Origin: Pelotomaculum thermopropionicum SI
GTDB lineage: Bacteria > Bacillota > Desulfotomaculia > Desulfotomaculales > Pelotomaculaceae
Assembly (NCBI GenBank): GCA_000010565.1
Contig: AP009389.1
Location: 2,852,001-2,916,000 of the forward strand
DNA length: 64,000 nucleotides
Direction: 5' to 3'
A program made the position numbers and the translations under genes. The notes below the pieces were generated by a model. That model did no database searches. It was not told where the DNA came from and saw only the letters and a program-made list of their open reading frames with translations. Numbering within the stretch: position 1 is the first letter of the stretch; every line of letters begins with the position of its first letter. Shown piece by piece: positions 53,201 through 60,379 of this stretch.

Positions 53201-53908
53201 ATGCGGCCGGTAGTGAAAGTTAAAGACCTGGTCCAGAAAGCCGGCCGTAAGACCTTGCTGAACGGCCTGTCTTTTGAAGTTTACGAAGGGGAGTGCTTCG
53301 GCCTGTTCGGCGCCGGTGGCGCCGGCAAAACCGCCCTGCTGCACATCCTGGCCGGGGTAGACCGGTTCAGGTCGGGCAGCGTGGAGGTTCTCGGCCTGGA
53401 TATTAGAAAAGGCGATGCCTTTAAAAGGCACCTGGGGCTGGTAACCCAGGCGCGCAGCCTCTTCCAGGACCTGAAGGCCGGTGAAAACCTCGAATTTATA
53501 GCCGCCCTGAAAAGCGCGGCCAGGGAGAACATCCCCCCGCTTGTGGAGCGCCTGGGGCTGAAAGACTGCCTGAACGAGCCGGCCGCCGCGCTGGACGAAG
53601 GGACCTACCGGCGGTTGTCCCTGGCCTGCGCCCTGCTCAACTCGCCAAAGCTGCTAATTGCCGACGAGCCGGTCAAGGACGTGGACCCGCTTTCGCGCCG
53701 CATCATCCTGAGAGAGCTGGAGAGCTTTTCGGCCGGGGGCGGCACCTGCATCTGGAGCTTCAGCAGCATGGAGCTGTGCGGGCGGATGAGCAGGGTGGGC
53801 TGGCTGGAAAACGGGCAGATCACCCTGTACCGGCCGGCGGAGGCCAAAGCGCTGTGGGCGGACCGGGTTAAAGCTCTAGACGGGCAGGATGGTGAAAACA
53901 ATGATTAG
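53201..53908 (+). CDS. ABC transporter ATPase with degenerate signature and H-loop
   Basis: 235 residues. Walker A is GAGGAGKT (about 38-45) and Walker B LLIADEP (about 155), so nucleotide binding is plausible. The signature LSGGQ is replaced by LDEGTYRRLS, and the switch histidine is replaced by serine (TCIWSFSSMEL). Such changes usually make one site non-hydrolytic, and the operon encodes only this one ATPase for two permeases. It overlaps the first permease by 20 bp. Confidence 0.9.
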   Translation: MRPVVKVKDLVQKAGRKTLLNGLSFEVYEGECFGLFGAGGAGKTALLHILAGVDRFRSGSVEVLGLDIRKGDAFKRHLGLVTQARSLFQDLKAGENLEFIAALKSAARENIPPLVERLGLKDCLNEPAAALDEGTYRRLSLACALLNSPKLLIADEPVKDVDPLSRRIILRELESFSAGGGTCIWSFSSMELCGRMSRVGWLENGQITLYRPAEAKALWADRVKALDGQDGENND

Positions 53909-55040
53909 GCAGGGCCTGGCCGTCATGCGGCGCGAGCTGACCCGCCTGTGGCGCGACAGGGGGCTGCGGGGCATTTTGTTCCTTGGCCCGCTGCTCGGGC
54001 TTGTGCTGTTTTACGCCACCTACAGCTTGCAGGTGCTGAAAGGCATTCCCGCCGCCGTCGCGGACCTGGACCGGTCCGGCACCAGCCGGGAGCTGGTGGA
54101 GCAGATCACAAACGCCGAAAATTTAAAAGTGGTGGCTTACCCCGGCAGCTTTGCCGAAGTAGAGGAGCTGATCCGGCGGGGTAAAATTGTGGCCGGCGTT
54201 GTTATTCCGGAGGACTTCGGCCGGAAGGTGGCTTTGGGCCGCCAGGCCCGGGTGGAGATGGTGGTGGACGGCAGCAATATGATTTACGCAACCAACGCCA
54301 CCAGCGCCATGCTGAGCGTAACCCGCACCGCCGCCGCCCAGGCCGGTATAAGGGCCCTGGTGGCCCGCGGCCTGCACCCGGACCAGGCCGGGGAAATTTA
54401 CCAGTCCGTCGTTTTCCGCGAGGAAGCCTGGTTCAACCCGGCGCTCAACTACGCCTTTTTCGTGGTGCTGGCGCTGGCTTTAAACGTCTGGCAGCAGTGC
54501 TGCATGCTGGCCGCCTGCACAATCGTCATAGGCGAATCCGGCGCGAAAAGCTGGTGCCAGTTGAGGGCCGCCGGCGTCTCCCGGCTCTGGCTCTTTTCAT
54601 GCAAGTCGGCGGTCCACCTGGCCGTCTTCATGCTGGCCGTCATGCCTCTTTACGCCCTGGCTTTTCTGGCCTTCAAGCTTCCTTTGAACTGCAGCTTCCC
54701 CGTTTTGCTCCTGTTCACCCTGGCCTTTGCCGCCGCCCTGCACGGCGTCGGCACGCTGGCCTCCAGCTTCGCCCGCAGCGCCGTGGACGCCACCAGGTTC
54801 GGGATGATTATCGCCCTGCCCTCCTTTATCCTTTCCGGCTACACCTGGCCGCTGGAGGCAATGCCGCCCGTGCTGCAGCAACTGGTTAAGGTCCTGCCGC
54901 AAACCTGGTTCTTTCAGGGCTTAAGCTACCTGACCTGGAAAAACCCGGACTGGAGCTTCATCCAGCCTTACTTCCTGGCGCTGCTGATCATAGCCGCAGT
55001 CTGCTACGGGGCGGCAGCCGTCATTGTCTGCCGCAAATAA
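53889..55040 (+). CDS. ABC-2 type permease (first of pair)
   Basis: 383 residues: one N-terminal helix (about 27-45), a large extracytoplasmic domain (~45-190; VAVGVVIPEDFGRKV-like GVVIPEDFGR), then five helices near the C-terminus. This is the YhhJ/YbhR-type architecture. The start at 53889 overlaps the ATPase gene; ATG 53901 is an alternative. With the next gene it forms the membrane channel. Confidence 0.9.
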   Translation: MVKTMIRQGLAVMRRELTRLWRDRGLRGILFLGPLLGLVLFYATYSLQVLKGIPAAVADLDRSGTSRELVEQITNAENLKVVAYPGSFAEVEELIRRGKIVAGVVIPEDFGRKVALGRQARVEMVVDGSNMIYATNATSAMLSVTRTAAAQAGIRALVARGLHPDQAGEIYQSVVFREEAWFNPALNYAFFVVLALALNVWQQCCMLAACTIVIGESGAKSWCQLRAAGVSRLWLFSCKSAVHLAVFMLAVMPLYALAFLAFKLPLNCSFPVLLLFTLAFAAALHGVGTLASSFARSAVDATRFGMIIALPSFILSGYTWPLEAMPPVLQQLVKVLPQTWFFQGLSYLTWKNPDWSFIQPYFLALLIIAAVCYGAAAVIVCRK

Positions 55041-55049
55041 AGAAAGAAG

Positions 55050-56219
55050 GTGAGCCGGTTGAGGCAGGTGCTGAGCATTGCCTGTTACGAAACCATGTGC
55101 ATACTTAAAGATAAAATCCTTTTGCTGATGGTATTTGCCGTCCCCCTGATTTACGCCGTGCTTTTCGGCCTGGTTTACGTCCAGGGAATCCTGACCGGCA
55201 TCCCCATGGGAATTGTGGACATGGATAATTCCAGCCTGAGCCGGGAAGTGGTGCAAGCCTTTGAGAACTCCCCCCGCTTTAAGATAGTGAGGGAAATAGA
55301 CACCTACCCGCGCCTGGAAGAAGGCATGAAGAACGGCGCCGTCCGGGCCGGCCTGGTGATCCCGGAGGATTTCGAAAAACGGATTTCCCAGCACCGCAGC
55401 GTCGAGGTATTAACCGTTTACGACGGTTCAAACCTGATCTGGGGCTACAACATCAGGAAATACGCCCTTGAAGTTATCAACAAATTCAGCGCCGACCACG
55501 CCGCGGCCCGCCTGGCGGGAATGGGCATGTCCGGGCGCGAAGTTGCCGGCATCCTGGATGCCGTTTCCTGCAACATCGAGGTCTGGTACAACCCCACTTT
55601 CAGCTATGCCACTTTTTTGCTCGGGGGGCTTATGATGATGATTATACACCAGATCTGCCTGCTGAGCGTGAGCCTTTCCGTAACCAGGGAAAAGGAGCGG
55701 AACAGCTGGCTCATGTACCTTAGCTCGCCGGTTCCGGGCTGGAAAATTTTCCTGGGCAAGTGCCTGCCCTATTTTGCTGCAAACTTCCTGAACTACCTCC
55801 TGCTGATCTGGCTTGGGGCCGCCGTTTTTCACGTAAAAACCGGAGGTTCCCTGCTCCTTATAATCCTGCTGGGCCTCCTGTACGACATCATCATCACATC
55901 GGCGGGGTTCTGCGTTTCGGCGCTGGCCCCGGACTCCCTGCAGGCCACCAGGTACCTGATGCTGCTCTCCGTCCCTCTCTTTATCATATCGGGCTATACC
56001 TGGCCGCCCACCCACATTCCGCCGCTCATCAACGGCCTGGCCCGCCTGCTGCCCTACACCTGGATGGCGGAAGGCTTCAGGCTGGTAACCGTAAAGGAAC
56101 TCGGCTTTGCCTACCTGGCTCCCGCCGTTCTGGCCCTGTTCAGCATGGCCATGGCGGCGGTCCTCTTTGCCGCAATCGTCGCTAAAAGAAGAAGGGCACC
56201 GGTGATAAGGGCCGAATAG
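55050..56219 (+). CDS. ABC-2 type permease (second of pair)
   Basis: 389 residues with the same layout as its neighbour (GLVIPEDFEKRI, then VTREKERNSWLMYLSSPVPGWKIF and SGYTWPPTHIPPLINGLARLLPYTW). Sequence similarity between the two points to an old duplication. The GTG at 55050 overlaps AAGGTGAG; a TTG at 55059 is possible. It ends the operon; no terminator is evident. Confidence 0.9.
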   Translation: MSRLRQVLSIACYETMCILKDKILLLMVFAVPLIYAVLFGLVYVQGILTGIPMGIVDMDNSSLSREVVQAFENSPRFKIVREIDTYPRLEEGMKNGAVRAGLVIPEDFEKRISQHRSVEVLTVYDGSNLIWGYNIRKYALEVINKFSADHAAARLAGMGMSGREVAGILDAVSCNIEVWYNPTFSYATFLLGGLMMMIIHQICLLSVSLSVTREKERNSWLMYLSSPVPGWKIFLGKCLPYFAANFLNYLLLIWLGAAVFHVKTGGSLLLIILLGLLYDIIITSAGFCVSALAPDSLQATRYLMLLSVPLFIISGYTWPPTHIPPLINGLARLLPYTWMAEGFRLVTVKELGFAYLAPAVLALFSMAMAAVLFAAIVAKRRRAPVIRAE

Positions 56220-56257
56220 CATTTGGAATATGCCGGCAGGCGCTTCGGCTTAAAGCG

Positions 56258-56269
56258 TAATTTGAGCAG
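56258..56269 (+). repeat. 12-bp direct repeat, right copy
   Basis: TAATTTGAGCAG, identical to 51244-51255, 39 bp after the last permease gene. Confidence 0.45.
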
Positions 56270-56295
56270 GAATTCACATTAACATTTGGCATATA

Positions 56296-56325
56296 TTGAC
56301 ACAAAATATAAAAACCGAATATAAT
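56296..56325 (+). promoter_or_regulatory. Sigma-A promoter of the SLH-LRR gene
   Basis: TTGACA, 18 bases, TATAAT. The predicted start near 56332 gives a leader of about 310 nt. Confidence 0.75.
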
Positions 56326-56382
56326 TAACGTAAAATATAAAATATTAAAATAAAAGCATTAAATAAATCTGATTTTAGAGAT

Positions 56383-56476
56383 AGTGTGAAGCAGTGATCT
56401 TGCAGCTAATATGGTCACTTTTTACGGCTGCAAGTGAGCTAATAGTGAAACCGGCACACTGATGCCCGGTTTTTTT
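56383..56476 (+). promoter_or_regulatory. Candidate RNA switch with terminator in the SLH-LRR leader
   Basis: Elements in order: AGTGTG (56383), AGTGA (56393), CTTGCAGC (56399), TCACT (56415), GCTGCAAG (56427), AGTGA (56433), AGTGA (56444), ACCGG (56450), CACACT (56455), CCGGT (56466) and seven T. CTTGCAGC/GCTGCAAG is a perfect 8-bp stem. AGTGTG/CACACT would close the domain, while ACCGG/CCGGT plus the T-run makes a terminator. The CACACT lies inside the terminator loop. TCACT can pair with any of three AGTGA copies, and with the first it forms a pseudoknot. I recognise no known riboswitch class. Confidence 0.55.
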
Positions 56477-56645
56477 GTTTATTAATAATGGCAGATGATG
56501 GTTAGGCAGTTATTAAATTCTAAGGGGGGTGAAAATATTTATAGATAACAAACTGTACCGCATTACAGCACTGCCATGACCGGATGCCTTGCCGAAAAGA
56601 CTGTCTTGCGGCAAAAAAATGCTTGAGCAAAAGGCGGTGGTATTT

Positions 56646-59600
56646 ATGTCCATTTATAACCGAAAGAAAAGTCTTAAGGCCTTATTCAGAATAAGTTTAC
56701 TTGCTGTTTTACTGTTGTGCCTCATTCCGTTACACAAAGCGTCAGCCGCTTCCGGCGAAGCAGCCGTTCAAGCGGGCAAGCCGTCTTTCACCGACCTGGC
56801 ATCGGACAGCCCGCTGTACCCTTACGTTCGCTACCTGACTGACAAAGGTATCATCAATGGTTTCCCCGACGGGACCTTCCGCCCCGCCGAAAGTGTTACC
56901 CGCGCCCAGGCGGCCAAAATTGCAGTCCTGGCCAAAGGGCTGCACCCGGTCAAGGATGTCTCGCCGACATACAGCGACGTGCCTGCCGGCTACTGGGCCT
57001 TCGGAGAAATCGAGGCCGCTACCAAAGAAGGACTCCTAAGGGGTTACCCTGACGGGACGTTTAACCCTGACGGCACCATTACCAGAGCGGAGGCAATCAC
57101 CCTTTTGCTCAGGCTCTCAGGGGGAGAGCTTTCCGGCAATGATATCGTCATCGGAGATATTGGCCGCGACCACTGGGCCTACCGGGCGGTAATTACCGCA
57201 GTTGAAGCGGGCCTGGTAGAACTGCCGGCCGATAAGCTTTTCAAGCCGGACCTTGCCTTTCGCCGGGGCGACCTGGCCCGCGGCTTGAGCGCCCTGTTCA
57301 CCCTGGGGCCGTCCCTGCGCCAAACCGAACTGACCGGTAAACTGGCAGTCAAAAAGGGAGAAGTTACTCTAACTGCCGAAAACGGTGCTTCCCGCGAGGT
57401 AGCCGGTGAGACACGGGTTGGCGCCGGGACAAAGATCATCACCCGTCACAACAGTCAGGCTGAAATTGCTTTTGATGACGGAAGCGGCATCCTCATTGAT
57501 GCCAATACTGAGATTTCAATAGTGAAAGCAACAGGTTTTGCTTACATGCGCAGCGACGGTTCGCCCGGCACAGCGGTGGACAGGCTGGAGATCGAATTAA
57601 AGAAGGGTAAAATTTTCGGCGCTCTGGCCAGCCGCTATGAAAAGGCAGAGACATCCGGTGAAAATAAAACATCCTTTACGGGCGGGGGAAAAGAAAAATA
57701 TATAACTCTTGCCTCCACCAACTTTTCACCGGGCTTTGCCGGAATCCTGCTGGCGGAGAATGAAACCCCTGGCACCGAAAGCCAGGAGACAGCCTGGTGG
57801 CAGGAACCTTATTCCGAACGCGAGCGTGTGGTAGTGGACATGCCGTGGGGCGTTTGCGGCATCCGGGGCACCTTCTGGATGAACCAGGTCAGCTCCACGG
57901 GGCAGAGCACCGCTCTCATCACCGGTAAAGCCGTGGTCACCGCCGGGGGCAAGTCCGTGACACTCACTGGCGGCCAATCCACCACAATCACGTCATCGGG
58001 TGCCTATCCCACGCCACCTGCTGCTCTGACCCAGGCCGATAAGCAGTCCTGGGCCGCAGTGAAGGGATGGGTCGAAGAACGTGCCCGGGAGATCCAGAAC
58101 AACCTGCCGGTGCCGCCGGCTCCCGCAGTCCTGCCGCCTGAAGTGCCGGTGGAGCAGCCAACTGCGCCGGTTGAGCAGCAGCAACAGGAAACGGCCGGTT
58201 TAGCCGGCAAAATAATTGAGACGTTTGAACAGGATACAACCGGTACGGCCACTACTACAGGCAGTTCGGGCAACGGCGGAAGCAGCGGCGGTAATTCAAA
58301 TACTCAAATAGTAACGGCAATAAATATTTTAAACAATGTAATCACGTTAACATTTAATAAAGCGGTGTCGGAAGCGCATATAGACGATACCGGCGCCTGG
58401 TTCCCGGTGGTAACTCTAGCCGATGGAATTAAATATAAGATCTGGATCGTCGATAGCAGCAATGATTATTCCATGTGCCTGCACAGCGTCAGTTATACGC
58501 CCGGGAAGAACACCGTAGATATAATTACTTTTGGAGCAATGCCGGGAAAAGAGTACAAATTGACGGTATACAAGGGAGAACAATTTGAAGAAACGGTAAT
58601 GAACAGCAGTTTTACCTTCCCGGAAGACAACACTGCCCCCACATTTGCAGCAGGCTACCCCAGGACCGAAAATCTCACGGAAAACTCGGTGGATTTACTG
58701 GTGCTGACAAATGAACTGGGCACCGCCTACTATGTGGTGCTTAGGGCGCAAGATGCCAACGACTGGGCGCCGTCAAGCGCCGCCGGCGTGAAACAGTGGG
58801 CGCTCAATCCTGAAGATGACGCCTACTCGAATGTGACGTCGTGGAGCGGGGATTTTTTCCTGAGTGATATTGAAAGCAGGGCGACCGTCAATTACTTAAT
58901 AGGAGGCACGGAATATATAGTATACGTGGTGGCGGAAGACGAATCGGAAAACATAACCGGGATTGAGACAATCAGCTTTGCAACACCGCAAGATAATACG
59001 GCGCCTGAATTTGCAACAGGTTACCCGGAGGTAACAAACATCACGGCGGGCTCGGTGGACCTGTCCTTAAAGATAAATGAATTTGGTACCGCCTATTATG
59101 TAGCGCTCTCCGTAAATGATGCCGTTTACGCTCCGTCTACTGCGGGAGAAGTGAAACAATGGGCGCTTAACCCGCAAAATTCCCCTCCAAATATAACATC
59201 CTGGAGCGGGTCTTATGACTGGATGGAGCCTGATGAAGAAGAAATTGTAACTATTTATGGTCTTGAAGCCGGCGCAGCATATAATATATACATGGCAATC
59301 GAAGATATGTCAGGGAATTTAAATGAGACATTCGCAACCATTCAGGTGATGACTGCCGGGGGGACTGTGGTTCATTTCAATGACGCCAACCTTGAGGCTG
59401 CCGTAAGAGATGCTTTAGGTAAACTCGATGGGGACATAACCAGTGCGGACATGGCGGGGCTGACATATTTATCTGCCGCCGACAGAGGCATTGCCGACCT
59501 GACAGGCCTCGAATATGCGGTTAACCTGCAGGAACTCGATATCTGGTCCAACCAGATTACCGGTATTTCACCTTTGGCCGGCCTGACTACCTTACAGAAG

Positions 59601-59972
59601 CTTGAACTTTCTGGTAACCAGATCAGCGACATATCACCCTTATCAAATCTGTCAAACCTGCTGTTTCTTAACCTCGGGAGCAACCAGATCAGCGCCATTT
59701 CTGCACTGGCCGGCCTGACCGGCTTACAGGATCTTCGCCTCAATGAAAACCAAATCAGCAACATTGCAGCCCTGGCTGATTTGAAAAACTTGCAATATCT
59801 TGATCTGCAAAAGAACCAAGTAAGCGACCTGGCGCCGCTGGTCGCCAACAGCGGCCTGGGCGAGGGCGACATTGTAGACTTAACCGGCAACCCGCTGGAT
59901 ACAACCCCCGGCTCCCAGAACATGCTCGATATCCAGGCCTTGCAGGCCAGAGGAGTAAATGTGGCCTATTAA
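56646..59972 (+). CDS. SLH-FecR-LRR cell-surface protein
   Basis: 1,108 residues. A signal peptide (to about SASA) is followed by three SLH modules (~20-200; GIINGFPDGTFRPAESVTRA, GLLRGYPDGTFNPDGTITRA), a FecR-like domain (~215-440; VGAGTKIITRHNSQAEIAFD, WGVCGIRGTFWM), a Pro/Gln/Gly linker, an Ig-like segment, two FN3-like repeats each opening DNTAP, and five or so internalin-type 22-residue leucine-rich repeats (LQKLELSGNQISDISPLSNL). The frame reaches TTG 56589, but ATG 56646 opens the signal peptide. It anchors to the wall polymer and probably binds a partner. Confidence 0.9.
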   Translation: MSIYNRKKSLKALFRISLLAVLLLCLIPLHKASAASGEAAVQAGKPSFTDLASDSPLYPYVRYLTDKGIINGFPDGTFRPAESVTRAQAAKIAVLAKGLHPVKDVSPTYSDVPAGYWAFGEIEAATKEGLLRGYPDGTFNPDGTITRAEAITLLLRLSGGELSGNDIVIGDIGRDHWAYRAVITAVEAGLVELPADKLFKPDLAFRRGDLARGLSALFTLGPSLRQTELTGKLAVKKGEVTLTAENGASREVAGETRVGAGTKIITRHNSQAEIAFDDGSGILIDANTEISIVKATGFAYMRSDGSPGTAVDRLEIELKKGKIFGALASRYEKAETSGENKTSFTGGGKEKYITLASTNFSPGFAGILLAENETPGTESQETAWWQEPYSERERVVVDMPWGVCGIRGTFWMNQVSSTGQSTALITGKAVVTAGGKSVTLTGGQSTTITSSGAYPTPPAALTQADKQSWAAVKGWVEERAREIQNNLPVPPAPAVLPPEVPVEQPTAPVEQQQQETAGLAGKIIETFEQDTTGTATTTGSSGNGGSSGGNSNTQIVTAINILNNVITLTFNKAVSEAHIDDTGAWFPVVTLADGIKYKIWIVDSSNDYSMCLHSVSYTPGKNTVDIITFGAMPGKEYKLTVYKGEQFEETVMNSSFTFPEDNTAPTFAAGYPRTENLTENSVDLLVLTNELGTAYYVVLRAQDANDWAPSSAAGVKQWALNPEDDAYSNVTSWSGDFFLSDIESRATVNYLIGGTEYIVYVVAEDESENITGIETISFATPQDNTAPEFATGYPEVTNITAGSVDLSLKINEFGTAYYVALSVNDAVYAPSTAGEVKQWALNPQNSPPNITSWSGSYDWMEPDEEEIVTIYGLEAGAAYNIYMAIEDMSGNLNETFATIQVMTAGGTVVHFNDANLEAAVRDALGKLDGDITSADMAGLTYLSAADRGIADLTGLEYAVNLQELDIWSNQITGISPLAGLTTLQKLELSGNQISDISPLSNLSNLLFLNLGSNQISAISALAGLTGLQDLRLNENQISNIAALADLKNLQYLDLQKNQVSDLAPLVANSGLGEGDIVDLTGNPLDTTPGSQNMLDIQALQARGVNVAY

Positions 59973-60028
59973 GCCCAGCACGGGGGATTGTGGGTAAATG
60001 GCTTTGCCGGTCTGTGTTAAAGATGCCA

Positions 60029-60060
60029 ATGGCAGTGGTGTGTTCACCACTGCCATTTCT
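60029..60060 (+). terminator. Terminator of the SLH-LRR gene
   Basis: ATGGCAGTGGTG pairs perfectly with CACCACTGCCAT and is followed by TTCTTTT. Confidence 0.88.
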
Positions 60061-60105
60061 TTTACCAAGCCCAATGATAAACCATTCCTCGAGGCAGCGC
60101 TTTAT

Positions 60106-60190
60106 TTAGAAAAAGTGCGCGACAGCTCCCAGCACGATCAAATGCCAGCACTGGTCCGAAATGATATTTAACCATTCGGCACCGCGGGAC
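60106..60190 (-). pseudogene. Possible C-terminal relic of a hemolysin III-like protein
   Basis: On the minus strand the frame ending at TAA 60106 reads GAEWLNIISDQCWHLIVLG then AVAHFF, reminiscent of the last helix of hemolysin III/YqfA proteins (FHxxWHLFVLxGAxxHF). No upstream part is found. The rest of the 59,973-60,379 gap holds the SLH terminator and the ribosome site of the next gene. Confidence 0.25.
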
Positions 60191-60379
60191 TGGTTAATGT
60201 TTTTGAATACCTATCCCGACTCGTAACGGCTGCTGCCCTTTTTCCAACCACTTGTTGTTGAGCTTATCCACCTTAAGTTGACTTGAGGTAAAATTTGGTA
60301 TTTTTAGAAATGAGGCAGGATAACTGGTGCTTTTAGTTGAAATTTTATTAAGATTTAAAAAAATCGGGGTGTTTTTCTT

